From contig CAKOHK010000007.1 of the NCBI GenBank assembly GCA_934085595.1, forward strand, positions 1-64,000: DNA of 64,000 nt, read 5' to 3'. Origin of the DNA: an uncultured Bacilli bacterium. GTDB lineage: Bacteria > Bacillota_I > Bacilli_A > RF39 > UBA660. Every line of letters begins with the position of its first letter. The first letter of the stretch is position 1. Positions 40,494 through 49,916 of this stretch are shown here, one piece after another. The position numbers and the translations under genes were made by a program. The notes below the pieces were generated by a model, which was not told the origin of the DNA, did no database searches, and saw only the letters and a program-made list of their open reading frames with translations.

Positions 40494-40508
40494 CAGTAAG
40501 AGGTTATT

Positions 40509-41966
40509 ATGAAAAAGAAAAAGAAACATATTGTACTTAGAATATTAAGTCTAATTTTATGGATAGCATGTATGTCTTGTGTATGTTATTTGAGTTACCA
40601 AATATATAAAGCTAATATGTTACCTAACAAATATTATTATATATTAATTGGAGTTATAGTATTTTTAATATTAATATTTATAATGTTCATATTAAACAAA
40701 AAATCTAAAGTTTGGATACTTATAATATGTGATATATTATTTTTAACTCTATCAATAGTATTATATTTTGCAAATATTAAAATAAATGAAACATTAAAGT
40801 TCTTAGACCAAAACTTAAATGCTAAATATGAAACAAATATATATAATATAGTAGTTTCTAAAGAATCAGAAATAAAAAGTATTAAAGATTTAGATTCTAA
40901 AACTATTAAGTTAGTAAATGATTTAGGTGATAAAACATTACTAGAAACTTCAATTAAAAGAAAAATTAAGAACAGTAAACTTGAGTATACTACAAGTATA
41001 AGTGATTTATTATATGAAGTTAAGGAAAATACTGAAACTATAATAATTGTTAATTCTGGTAACTTTGACGCTATGATAGAAGAAGATGAAACATATAAAG
41101 ATTATATAAGAATTATAGATACAATAGAAATAAAAAGTAAAGTAGTAAATACAGCCACTAATATAGCAGTTACAGAAGATCCATTCGTAGTGTATTTAAG
41201 TGGAATAGATACAAGAAGTGGTAAACTACCTGCTAAAAGTTTAAGCGATGTTAATATCTTGTTAGTAGTAAATCCTGTTGATAGAGAATTATTAATGGTT
41301 AATACGCCAAGAGATTACTATGTTAATTTACATGGTATAAAAGGAAATAAAGATAAACTTACACACGCTGGTTTAGTTGGAGGTGTAAAATTATCTGCTT
41401 CTACTCTGGAAGACTTATATGCAATAAAAATACCTTACTATGTAAGAGTTAACTTTAATGCTGTTATTAATTTAGTTGATGCAGTAGGTGGAATAACAAT
41501 AAACAATGATCAAAATAAAAATATAAAATGCTGGACAGACCCAAGCTGTATTATTAAACCAGGAGATAACAAGGTAAATGGTAAATGTGCACTAGCTTTC
41601 GCAAGAGAAAGACACGCATACATTGAAGGAGATAGACATAGAGGAGAAAATCAAGAGCAAGTTATATCAAAAATAATTGAAAAAGTTACAAGTTCTAAAA
41701 CTCTAATTAGTAATTACTCAAATATCCTAGAATCATTAAACGGAACATTTGAAACAAATATAACTACAGAAGAAATAATGAGTCTTGTTAAAATGCAAAT
41801 AGAAGATATGAGAGGATGGACTATAAGTACATATAACGTAACAGGAAGTGACTTATATGCTAAAACATACAGTTATCCAAATAGAGATTTATATGTAATG
41901 AATCCAAATATGGAGACAGTAAATATAGCAAAACAAAAATTAAATGATGCATTAACTATAAACTGA
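40509..41966 (+). CDS. LytR-CpsA-Psr (LCP) family cell-wall glycopolymer ligase
   Basis: This 485-aa protein has three N-terminal helices (about 9-30, 42-62 and 68-88). An accessory region of about 110-220 follows, then an extracytoplasmic LCP domain (220-430) with SGIDTRSGK, VNPVDRELLMVNTPRDYYV and FARERHAYIEGDRHRGENQ. LCP enzymes move glycopolymers from lipid carriers onto peptidoglycan. Its position just before the polysaccharide genes suggests that it attaches that polymer. It is monocistronic, between its own promoter and terminator. Confidence 0.93.
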   Translation: MKKKKKHIVLRILSLILWIACMSCVCYLSYQIYKANMLPNKYYYILIGVIVFLILIFIMFILNKKSKVWILIICDILFLTLSIVLYFANIKINETLKFLDQNLNAKYETNIYNIVVSKESEIKSIKDLDSKTIKLVNDLGDKTLLETSIKRKIKNSKLEYTTSISDLLYEVKENTETIIIVNSGNFDAMIEEDETYKDYIRIIDTIEIKSKVVNTATNIAVTEDPFVVYLSGIDTRSGKLPAKSLSDVNILLVVNPVDRELLMVNTPRDYYVNLHGIKGNKDKLTHAGLVGGVKLSASTLEDLYAIKIPYYVRVNFNAVINLVDAVGGITINNDQNKNIKCWTDPSCIIKPGDNKVNGKCALAFARERHAYIEGDRHRGENQEQVISKIIEKVTSSKTLISNYSNILESLNGTFETNITTEEIMSLVKMQIEDMRGWTISTYNVTGSDLYAKTYSYPNRDLYVMNPNMETVNIAKQKLNDALTIN

Positions 41967-41987
41967 TACAAAAAAGTATCAGTTTTT
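41962..41987 (+). terminator. Terminator of the LCP gene
   Basis: ACTGATAC-aaaaaa-GTATCAGT followed by TTTT, overlapping the TGA stop. Confidence 0.8.
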
Positions 41988-42039
41988 GTATATTAAGAAG
42001 TTAAACTTTACATTTTAAAGCAAATATCTACTAAAAAAG

Positions 42040-42068
42040 TTGTAACCGTATATAGAAAATGCTATAAT
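42040..42068 (+). promoter_or_regulatory. Main promoter of the polysaccharide locus
   Basis: TTGTAA, a 17-bp spacer and TATAAT. It lies 46 nt before the initiating transferase ATG. Confidence 0.7.
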
Positions 42069-42113
42069 TAAGACGTATAAACATTGAAAAATAATTTTTT
42101 GTATGGAGTAAAG

Positions 42114-42827
42114 ATGAATGAAGCAGTTGAATTAATTGAAACAAAAGAAAAATATAAATCAAATAAAAATGTTTTGCTAAATACTAATGTAAGAAGTGAA
42201 ACAAGCATTATTATTTATCAGGCCATAAAAAGAATAATTGATATTTTTGGTGCCTTACTTGGATGCATATTATTAATACCTATGTCAATCATTATTAAAA
42301 TAATATCTATTATTAATAAAGACTATAACAGTATATTTTATCTACAAGAAAGAATAGGGAAAGATGGAAAAATATTTAAACTTATTAAATATAGGACTAT
42401 GATTTTAAATGCAGATGAAAAATTGGAAGAACTAATGAACTGTGATACAAAAATAGCCAACGAATATAAAAAGTATAAAAAATTAGATAATGATCCAAGA
42501 ATAACTAAAATAGGAAATTACTTAAGGAAGTCATCTGTAGATGAATTTCCACAATTTATTAACATTCTGTTTAATCAAATGTCATTAGTTGGACCAAGAC
42601 CATATTTAGAAAGAGAAAAAAAAGATATGGGAAAAAGTTATAAAGAAATAATTAAAGTAAAACCAGGATTAACTGGATTATGGCAAGTAAGAGGAAGAAG
42701 CAATACTGATTTTAAAGATAGATTAACTCTTGATAAAGAATACATTAAAAATAGAAGTATGCTACTAGATACAAAAATATTTTTTAAAACGTTTAATGTA
42801 GTATCAAAAAAAGAAGGAGCTAAATAG
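42114..42827 (+). CDS. Initiating undecaprenyl-phosphate sugar phosphotransferase
   Basis: This 237-aa bacterial sugar transferase of the monotopic PGT type has one hydrophobic segment (about 38-60). The conserved blocks are LQERIGKDGKIFKLIKYRTM, SVDEFPQFINILFNQMSLVG-type (DEFPQ, MSLVGPRP) and KPGLTGLWQVRGRS. It transfers a sugar-1-phosphate from a UDP-sugar to undecaprenyl phosphate, starting repeat-unit synthesis. Short forms without the CoA-binding-like domain are usual in Firmicutes. The ATG at 42114 has GGAG 7 nt upstream and follows the promoter; a TTG further upstream is less likely. Confidence 0.93.
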   Translation: MNEAVELIETKEKYKSNKNVLLNTNVRSETSIIIYQAIKRIIDIFGALLGCILLIPMSIIIKIISIINKDYNSIFYLQERIGKDGKIFKLIKYRTMILNADEKLEELMNCDTKIANEYKKYKKLDNDPRITKIGNYLRKSSVDEFPQFINILFNQMSLVGPRPYLEREKKDMGKSYKEIIKVKPGLTGLWQVRGRSNTDFKDRLTLDKEYIKNRSMLLDTKIFFKTFNVVSKKEGAK

Positions 42828-42836
42828 GAGTTATTA

Positions 42837-43868
42837 ATGAAAAAAAAGTATATAATAGTTTTATTAATTATAGTTTCTTTACTAGTATGTGGATGTACAA
42901 AAGAAAATAAAAATGAAGATAAAAAAGAAGAACCAATTAAAGAGGTTAAGAAAATTAAAATAATAGATGAAGATTCTAATTCAAGACCATATGCAATTGT
43001 AATAAATAATTTACCATCAGCAATGAAAGTTCAAACAGGATTAAATGATGCATATATAATATATGAATTTCCTATTGAAGGAGGATATTCAAGAAGCTTA
43101 GCTTTATTTAAAGACAAAAAAACAAGTAAAATAGGAACAGTAAGAAGTGCAAGACAAAATTATATAGACTATGCACTTGAGAATGATGCTATATTCGTCC
43201 ATTGGGGAGCAAATCATTCCGCAGTTGAAGTAATAAACGAAACTAAAATTAATGATATAGATGCACAAAGCACTTCAAAACCATTCTTTAGAGATAATCC
43301 GGAGAAGTTGGCTACAGAACATACTGGATATACTGGACTAGATAAGTTAATAGATTACAACAAAAATACTAAAAAATATAGAGATACAACAGATGTAAAA
43401 CCACCACTAAAATACACTACTGAAGAAGTAGATTTAAGCAAATATGAAGACTCTAAAAAAGCAAAAACAGTAGAATTAAATTACTCAAGTTCATACAAAT
43501 TAAAATATGCTTACAACGAAGAAACTAAAAGATATGAAAGAGTATATAATGGTAAAGATCATACTGATTACTTTAATAATAAAGAAAAGTTCACAACAAA
43601 AAATATAATTGTTGTAAACGTTGGACTAGGTATAGTAAAAGGATCTCAAGATTCGGCAGGTACAAATTATACAGACATATATAATATTGGAAATGGTACT
43701 GGATACTACATAACAAATGGATATGCAAGAGAGATTAAATGGAGTAAATCATCAAGAAAAGAACAAACAAAGTATACCTTTACAGATGGAAAAGAAATAG
43801 ATGTTAATGATGGAAACACATATATTAATTTATTTAATAAATCAAAATCAGTAAATATTAACGAATAA
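42837..43868 (+). CDS. DUF3048 (YerB-like) lipoprotein
   Basis: This 343-aa exported protein has a lipobox LLVCGC, so it should be lipid-anchored at Cys19. It has both DUF3048 parts: the N-terminal part with RPYAIVINNLPSAMKVQTGL, GGYSRSLALFKD and GTVRSARQNYIDYA, and the C-terminal part with KNIIVVNVGLGIVKG and GTGYYITNGYAREIKW. The family function is unknown. It is read as the second gene of the polysaccharide operon, 9 nt after the transferase, an unusual location that hints at a role in assembly or attachment. Confidence 0.88.
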   Translation: MKKKYIIVLLIIVSLLVCGCTKENKNEDKKEEPIKEVKKIKIIDEDSNSRPYAIVINNLPSAMKVQTGLNDAYIIYEFPIEGGYSRSLALFKDKKTSKIGTVRSARQNYIDYALENDAIFVHWGANHSAVEVINETKINDIDAQSTSKPFFRDNPEKLATEHTGYTGLDKLIDYNKNTKKYRDTTDVKPPLKYTTEEVDLSKYEDSKKAKTVELNYSSSYKLKYAYNEETKRYERVYNGKDHTDYFNNKEKFTTKNIIVVNVGLGIVKGSQDSAGTNYTDIYNIGNGTGYYITNGYAREIKWSKSSRKEQTKYTFTDGKEIDVNDGNTYINLFNKSKSVNINE

Positions 43869-43888
43869 AATACGAAAGGGGGGGGACT

Positions 43889-44668
43889 ATGAAAGATGTA
43901 AAAGTAATAGTTGCAACTCATAAAGAATATCAAATGCCAAAGGACAAATTATATTTGCCTCTTTTAGTTGGAGCAAAAGGTAAAAAAGATAAAAAATATC
44001 AAAGAGATGACACAGGTAAAAACATATCAAGTAAAAATCCATATTTTTGTGAGTTAACTGGATTATATTGGGCATACAAAAACTTAGATAATGAATATAT
44101 CGGCTTATCACACTATAGAAGACATTTTGCTTCTAAAAGAATAAACAAAAAAGATTTATTTAACAGCGTATTAACATTAAAAGAAGCAAATGAATTATTA
44201 AAAGATGTAGATATTATTTTACCTAAAAAAAGAAAATATTTTATTGAAACATTATATTCTCATTACAAACACACTATGTATATTGAGCCACTTGATATAA
44301 CAAGAGAAATAATTCAAGAAGGACATCCAGAATACTTAAAAGAGTTTGATAAATTAAAGAAAAGAACAAGTGCTCACATGTTTAATATGTTTATCATGAA
44401 AAAAGAAATATTAAATGATTATTGTAATTGGCTATTTGAAATATTATTTGAACTTGAAAAGAGAGTAGACAGTTCTAAATATGATAGTTTCCATGCTAGA
44501 TTCTATGGTAGAGTAAGTGAATTATTATTAGATGTATGGATTAATACTAATGGCTATAAATATAAAGAAGTAAAAGTAATAAGTATGGAAAAAGTTAATT
44601 GGTGGAAGAAAGGAACTAGTTTTTTTAAAGCAAAGTTTTTAGGTAAGAAATATGAAAAAAGTTTCTAA
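43889..44668 (+). CDS. DUF4422 glycosyltransferase-like protein
   Basis: The product has 259 aa. Its DUF4422 landmarks are VIVATHKEYQMPKDKLYLPL, FCELTGLYWAYKN, GLSHYRRHF and MFNMFIMKKEILNDYCNWLF. These occur in capsular and exopolysaccharide loci and are thought to be glycosyltransferases. It is cytoplasmic. A strong poly-G ribosome site (AAAGGGGGGGG) precedes the ATG. It overlaps the next glycosyltransferase by 17 nt. Confidence 0.85.
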   Translation: MKDVKVIVATHKEYQMPKDKLYLPLLVGAKGKKDKKYQRDDTGKNISSKNPYFCELTGLYWAYKNLDNEYIGLSHYRRHFASKRINKKDLFNSVLTLKEANELLKDVDIILPKKRKYFIETLYSHYKHTMYIEPLDITREIIQEGHPEYLKEFDKLKKRTSAHMFNMFIMKKEILNDYCNWLFEILFELEKRVDSSKYDSFHARFYGRVSELLLDVWINTNGYKYKEVKVISMEKVNWWKKGTSFFKAKFLGKKYEKSF

Positions 44669-45644
44669 AGAAAAGCCACTAATTACTGTAATAGTCCCAA
44701 TTTACAAAGTAGAAGAATATTTGAATAGATGTATAGAAAGTATAATAAACCAAACATATGAAAATCTCGAAATAATTCTTATAGATGATGGCTCACCTGA
44801 TAATTGCCCAAAAATGTGCGATGAATGGGCAAAAAAAGATAAGAGAATTAAAGTAATTCATAAGGAGAATGGTGGCTTAAGCGATGCTAGAAATAAGGGA
44901 ATAGAACAGACAAATGGTAAATATATAACATTTATAGATTCTGATGATTATGTAGAAAAAAACTATGTTATAGAACTTTATAATGCTATATCAATTAATG
45001 ATTGTGACATTAGTATATCAGGTATAGTTGTTAAATACACTAACGGAACTATCATAAATAAATACACAAATATTAAAGAAGAATTAACTCCGAAAGAAAC
45101 AATAAAAAAAATATTATATGATGATGGGATAGATATATCAGTAACTGCAAAACTATATAAAAAAGAATTATTTAAAAATATTAGATTCCCAAAAGATAGA
45201 TTATATGAAGATGCAGCAACTACGTATAAATTAATCTGTTCAAGTAAAAAAATAGCTAACAACAGTGTATCTACCTATATTTATATGATAAGAAATGATT
45301 CAATAGCACAAAGTACATTTAATAAGAAAAAAATGGATTTAATAAAATCTACAAAAGAAATGACGGATTTTATTAAAGACAAATACCCAGATTTAAGTGA
45401 CGCATGTGATAGAAGACTTATGTATGCTTATTTAAGCACTATATCACAGCTTGCGAGTTCTAAGAAAGTATATAAAAAAGAAGAAAAATTACTAATGGAA
45501 TATATAAAGAAAAACTCTAAAAAGACTTTAAAGGATAAAAAGTGCCCAAAGAGAGATAAACTTGCAATAATATCATTAAAATTTGGATTTAAGTTTTATA
45601 AATTTGTTTGGAATTTATATAGAAGGGCAACGGGAAGAATATGA
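44652..45644 (+). CDS. Family 2 glycosyltransferase
   Basis: This 330-aa GT-A enzyme shows ITVIVPIYKVEEYLNRCIES, IILIDDGSPDNCPKMCDEW, ENGGLSDARNKGIE and FIDSDDYVEKN (DxD type). It adds one sugar to the lipid-linked repeat unit; donor and linkage are not predictable. Residues after 230 are basic, probably contacting the membrane. It overlaps its neighbours on both sides (17 and 4 nt), showing tight coupling. Confidence 0.92.
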   Translation: MKKVSKEKPLITVIVPIYKVEEYLNRCIESIINQTYENLEIILIDDGSPDNCPKMCDEWAKKDKRIKVIHKENGGLSDARNKGIEQTNGKYITFIDSDDYVEKNYVIELYNAISINDCDISISGIVVKYTNGTIINKYTNIKEELTPKETIKKILYDDGIDISVTAKLYKKELFKNIRFPKDRLYEDAATTYKLICSSKKIANNSVSTYIYMIRNDSIAQSTFNKKKMDLIKSTKEMTDFIKDKYPDLSDACDRRLMYAYLSTISQLASSKKVYKKEEKLLMEYIKKNSKKTLKDKKCPKRDKLAIISLKFGFKFYKFVWNLYRRATGRI

Positions 45645-46369
45645 AAAAAATACCTAAAGTAATACATTATTTTTGGTTTGGGAATAATGAAAAGCCAAAA
45701 ATTTTTTATAAATGTTTAGAAAGTTGGAAAAAATATTGTCCAGGTTATGAAATAAAAGAATGGAATGAAAATAACTTTGATATAAATATTAATAAATATG
45801 TAAAAGATGCTTATAAAAAGAAAAAATATGCATTTGTTTCAGACTATGCAAGACTATATGTGCTTTATAAATATGGAGGTATTTATTTAGATATTGATGT
45901 AGAATTGTTAAGGAAAATAGACGACATAGTTGAAAACAATGAATGCTTTATGGGGTTTGAAGATAGGAACTATGTAAATCCAGGACTAATAACAGGAGCA
46001 GTGAAAGGATCAAGTGTACTAAAAGAAATATTGAACATATATGATAATTTTGCTAGCTATGAAGAAGGAACACATACAATATGCACAATTGTAACAGATT
46101 TTTTAAAGAAAAATTATAATTTAAAAGATGACAACAAGGAAATACAAAAACTTAAAGGTGTAACAATTTATCCATTTGAATATTTTTGTGCTTATGACAT
46201 AATTTCAAGGAAAATAAGTAAAACTAAAAATACATATTCAATACATCATTACAATGGAGCATGGTTAAAGCCTAAAGATAAATTAAAGAATTTCATCAAA
46301 AAAATTATTTATTGCTTACTTGGAAAAGATAATTATTATAAGTTAAAAGCAAAAATAAGAAAGGAATAA
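45641..46369 (+). CDS. GT32-type glycosyltransferase (DXD sugar-binding)
   Basis: The product has 242 aa. It shows IPKVIHYFWFGNNEKP, YEIKEWNENNFD, FVSDYARLYVLYKYGGIYLD and the catalytic DXD in LDIDVELL. This is the OCH1/capsular polysaccharide synthesis type. It is cytoplasmic with a basic C-terminal tail. The start overlaps the previous stop (ATGA). Confidence 0.9.
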   Translation: MKKIPKVIHYFWFGNNEKPKIFYKCLESWKKYCPGYEIKEWNENNFDININKYVKDAYKKKKYAFVSDYARLYVLYKYGGIYLDIDVELLRKIDDIVENNECFMGFEDRNYVNPGLITGAVKGSSVLKEILNIYDNFASYEEGTHTICTIVTDFLKKNYNLKDDNKEIQKLKGVTIYPFEYFCAYDIISRKISKTKNTYSIHHYNGAWLKPKDKLKNFIKKIIYCLLGKDNYYKLKAKIRKE

Positions 46370-46372
46370 AGA

Positions 46373-47449
46373 ATGAAATATATTGTCAATGAAGGAATAG
46401 ATAATCCACTTGGAAAATATAATGCAGGTTCAAAAGCAAGAAAAGATGCTGAGAAAATATTGGTAAATAATAATTTTAAAATTATATACGCAAATACAAA
46501 TTATGGTGTACAAAAAAATAAAATATTAAAGCCATTACAATATTTTGAATACTTAAAGAATTATTTTAAATGGAAAAAAATCGTTAAGCAATTATCTAGC
46601 AAAGATATAATTGTAATACAGTATCCTTTAAATAATATAACTCTATTTTTTGATAAAATACTGAAAAAAATTAATAAAAAAAATGTATTAACTATTGCAT
46701 TAATACATGATTTAGATTCATTAAGAATAACAAATGATATGAAGTCTTTATACAAAAAAAGAATAATTAATATGGATAAAGAAACTTTAAATATTTACAA
46801 AAAAATTATAGTTCATAATGATGAAATGAAAAAATATTTAATGAAATATATAGATAAAAATAAACTATATACGATAGGAATATTTGATTATTTGCTTAAC
46901 GAAGATATTAAAAACATTGAAAGGAAAAAGAATGATCCAATAGTTATTGCTGGTAACCTATCATCTGTGAAAGCAAAATATTTAAAAAAATTATTACCTG
47001 AAAAAAATATTAAAATTAATCTATATGGAAAAGGATTGGATTTTGATTTACCTAAAAATATAACTTATAAGGGAACATTTCTGCCAGATAACATTGTTGG
47101 TAAAATCGATGGTGGATATGGATTAGTGTGGGACGGAAATGACATAGATAAATGTTCAGGAGTTTATGGAAAATATTTAAAATATAATAACCCTCACAAA
47201 GCATCTCTTTATATTGTTTCTCAGTTACCATTAATTGTACCATCAACATCAGCAATTTCAAAGTTCGTTTTAAAAAATAAAATAGGTTTAACAATTAATA
47301 GTATTAAAGATATAGATAATAGATTAAAACAAATAAAAGAAGAAGACTATAAAGAAATGCAAAAGAATTTAAGAATTTTATCTAAGAAACTATTGAGTGG
47401 CACATACTTAAAAAATGTTGTAAATGAAATAATTAAAGATTGGAGTTAA
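46373..47449 (+). CDS. Galactofuranosyltransferase-like sugar transferase
   Basis: This 358-aa protein resembles GT-B beta-galactofuranosyltransferases of O-antigen loci. It has the start NAGSKARKDAEKIL, a middle IALIHDLDSLR, and the diagnostic GYGLVWDGNDIDKCSGVYGK with KYNNPHKASLY. UDP-galactofuranose from the mutase two genes downstream would be its donor, and the pairing supports the call. It lies 3 nt after the previous stop with AAGGAA ahead. Confidence 0.8.
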   Translation: MKYIVNEGIDNPLGKYNAGSKARKDAEKILVNNNFKIIYANTNYGVQKNKILKPLQYFEYLKNYFKWKKIVKQLSSKDIIVIQYPLNNITLFFDKILKKINKKNVLTIALIHDLDSLRITNDMKSLYKKRIINMDKETLNIYKKIIVHNDEMKKYLMKYIDKNKLYTIGIFDYLLNEDIKNIERKKNDPIVIAGNLSSVKAKYLKKLLPEKNIKINLYGKGLDFDLPKNITYKGTFLPDNIVGKIDGGYGLVWDGNDIDKCSGVYGKYLKYNNPHKASLYIVSQLPLIVPSTSAISKFVLKNKIGLTINSIKDIDNRLKQIKEEDYKEMQKNLRILSKKLLSGTYLKNVVNEIIKDWS

Positions 47450-47450
47450 G

Positions 47451-48809
47451 ATGATATATATTTTATTGATTATATTTATAGCGATGCTTATTGGTATATA
47501 CTATTTATTTGATAAAGAAATAATTGAACCAGTAATAATATTTTTAACTGCTTATACGTTAAGCATATTTTGCGCATGCTTAAATGTAGCCAAATGGAAT
47601 ATAAATTTAAGTTTAACAACATTTTTAGTTTTGTTGATAGGAGCCTTAGAATTTATAGCAATATCTTATTATATCCACAATAAGTTTAAAAACAAAAACT
47701 TAAAAAAATCAAAAAAAATAACAGAGATTAAAACCACTAAAGAAACAGTATATTTATCAATTTTAATTTCTACATTAACTTTAATATTATTAATTTGTAA
47801 TGTAATATATATAGCAAAGAAATATGGAAACTTCAATGGTATATCTGAAATGCTTAGAATTTTTAAAGATTATACCTCATATAAAGGTTTAGTTAAGTTA
47901 AATATTGTTGTTCGAACTTTATTAAAAATTGTTATCGCAAATGCTTATATATATATATTTATTTTCATAAATAATATTATTGTTAGCAAACAAAAAATAA
48001 AAGAAAGTATTAAAGCAAATATACTATATACCGTTTGTCCGGTTATTTATATTTTATGTTCATTATTACAATCAAATAGAAGCGGAATAATTGATTATAC
48101 ATTAATAATATTAACAACGACATTAATTCTCTATCTGATGAAAAGTAGATGGGAAGAAAAAATCAAAATAAAAAAAATAGCTTTAATAGGAATGATTTTT
48201 GCAATATTATTAGTTCTATTTTATTTGATAGCAGGACTAGTAGGTAGAGAAAACCAAAAGAATATGTTCGATTATATAACGTATTATATAGGTGGTTCAA
48301 TAGAATGCTTAAATCAATATATTAAATATCCTATAGAAACAAAAATAGTTGGAGAAGAAACGTTTCACAACTTATTAACAAATTTAAACGATATGCATAT
48401 AACCAATTTAGATTTAAATTCAAGTGTTCATTTAGAATTTAGATATTATGGTGAGACAATGATTGGAAATATATATACAGCATATAGAAGATGGATACAT
48501 GACTTTGGATATATCGGTGCATTTATATTAAATGGTTTTATGGCTGTATTCTTTAATGTATTTTATAATAAAATTAAATATAATAATTACAAAAAAGAAA
48601 AAATAATGCTTCTTATAATAATATATTCTTATATGAGCTATTCAATATATTATCATCCACTCGATTCAGTATTTTATAATGAATTTGTCTCTAGAGCTTT
48701 TATTCTTTTAATGTTTATATTGATAATTGTATATATGACAATAATGAATATAACATTTGATTTGAAAACAAAAGAAATTAAATATAAAAATAAAAGGAGT
48801 AGAAAATGA
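47451..48809 (+). CDS. Wzy-type polysaccharide repeat-unit polymerase
   Basis: This 452-aa protein has about ten to eleven membrane helices and a large periplasmic-type loop (about 275-350). The loop contains GRENQKNMFDYITYYIGGSI and LEFRYYGETMIGNIY, as in EpsG/Wzy polymerases of O-antigen and capsule loci. Such proteins are defined by topology and context more than by motif. It would polymerise lipid-linked repeats on the outer face of the membrane. It starts 1 nt after the previous stop and overlaps glf. Confidence 0.8.
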   Translation: MIYILLIIFIAMLIGIYYLFDKEIIEPVIIFLTAYTLSIFCACLNVAKWNINLSLTTFLVLLIGALEFIAISYYIHNKFKNKNLKKSKKITEIKTTKETVYLSILISTLTLILLICNVIYIAKKYGNFNGISEMLRIFKDYTSYKGLVKLNIVVRTLLKIVIANAYIYIFIFINNIIVSKQKIKESIKANILYTVCPVIYILCSLLQSNRSGIIDYTLIILTTTLILYLMKSRWEEKIKIKKIALIGMIFAILLVLFYLIAGLVGRENQKNMFDYITYYIGGSIECLNQYIKYPIETKIVGEETFHNLLTNLNDMHITNLDLNSSVHLEFRYYGETMIGNIYTAYRRWIHDFGYIGAFILNGFMAVFFNVFYNKIKYNNYKKEKIMLLIIIYSYMSYSIYYHPLDSVFYNEFVSRAFILLMFILIIVYMTIMNITFDLKTKEIKYKNKRSRK

Positions 48810-49909
48810 AAAAATATGATTATTTAATAGTTGGTTCAGGTTTATGTGGAGCAACAATAGCAAGCAAATTAAAAGAAAAAGATAAAAAAGTATTGGTTAT
48901 AGAAAAAAGAAATCATATAGCTGGTAATGTTTATACTGAAAATATAGAAGGCATAAATGTTCATAAATATGGAGCACATATTTTCCATACAGATTATAAA
49001 GATGTATGGGATTATGTGGGTTCATTTGTAGAGTTTAACAGATATACAAATAGTCCTATAGCAAGAATAAATAATGAAGTATATAATATGCCTTTTAATA
49101 TGAATACATTTTCTAAAATATGGAGTGATGTATTTACTCCAGAAGAAGCAAAAAATAAAATAGAATCTGAAAAGAAAGAAATGGATGGAAAAGAGCCATC
49201 AAATTTAGAGGAACAAGCAATATCTTTAGTAGGTAGAACAATCTATGAAAAATTAGTTAAAGGATACACTGAAAAACAATGGAATAGAAAATGTACTGAT
49301 TTACCAGCATTTATAATTAAAAGATTGCCAATAAGATTTACATACGATAATAATTATTTTAATGATAGGTATCAAGGAATACCTATTGGCGGTTATACGC
49401 TTCTAGTACAAAGAATGCTTGAAGGAATAGAAGTGAAATTAGATACAAATTTCTTTGATAACAAAGAAGAGTATGCAAAAAATTGTGATAAGATAATATA
49501 CACTGGAGCAATAGATGAATATTTTAATTATTCTTTAGGACACTTAGAATACAGATCATTATTATTTGACACTAAAATCTTAGATATAGAAAACTTTCAA
49601 GGAAATGCAGTAATTAATTATACTGGAACGGAAGTAGAATACACTAGAGTAATAGAGCATAAACATTTTGAAAATAATAATAGCACTAAGACTATAGTTA
49701 CATATGAATACCCAGCTGACTACAAAGAGGGTATGGAAAAATATTATACTATTAACGACGATAAAAATAATGAACTAGCAAACAAATATAAGGAATTAGC
49801 ATCTAAAGAAAATAATGTTATATTTGCTGGAAGATTAGCAGAATATAAATATTATGATATGGATGATGTAATAAAAAGGGCATTTGAAATAGTAGAAAAG
49901 GAACTATAA
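48806..49909 (+). CDS. glf: UDP-galactopyranose mutase
   Basis: This 367-aa flavoenzyme interconverts UDP-galactopyranose and UDP-galactofuranose. DYLIVGSGLCGATIASKLKE is the FAD loop, with EKRNHIAGNVYTE, GAHIFHTDYKDVW, YTEKQWNRKCTDLPAFIIKR and GGYTLLVQRMLEG as further family marks. It shows that the glycan contains Galf. AAAAGGAG lies before the ATG, which overlaps the polymerase gene. Confidence 0.96.
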   Translation: MKKYDYLIVGSGLCGATIASKLKEKDKKVLVIEKRNHIAGNVYTENIEGINVHKYGAHIFHTDYKDVWDYVGSFVEFNRYTNSPIARINNEVYNMPFNMNTFSKIWSDVFTPEEAKNKIESEKKEMDGKEPSNLEEQAISLVGRTIYEKLVKGYTEKQWNRKCTDLPAFIIKRLPIRFTYDNNYFNDRYQGIPIGGYTLLVQRMLEGIEVKLDTNFFDNKEEYAKNCDKIIYTGAIDEYFNYSLGHLEYRSLLFDTKILDIENFQGNAVINYTGTEVEYTRVIEHKHFENNNSTKTIVTYEYPADYKEGMEKYYTINDDKNNELANKYKELASKENNVIFAGRLAEYKYYDMDDVIKRAFEIVEKEL

Positions 49910-49916
49910 AATAATT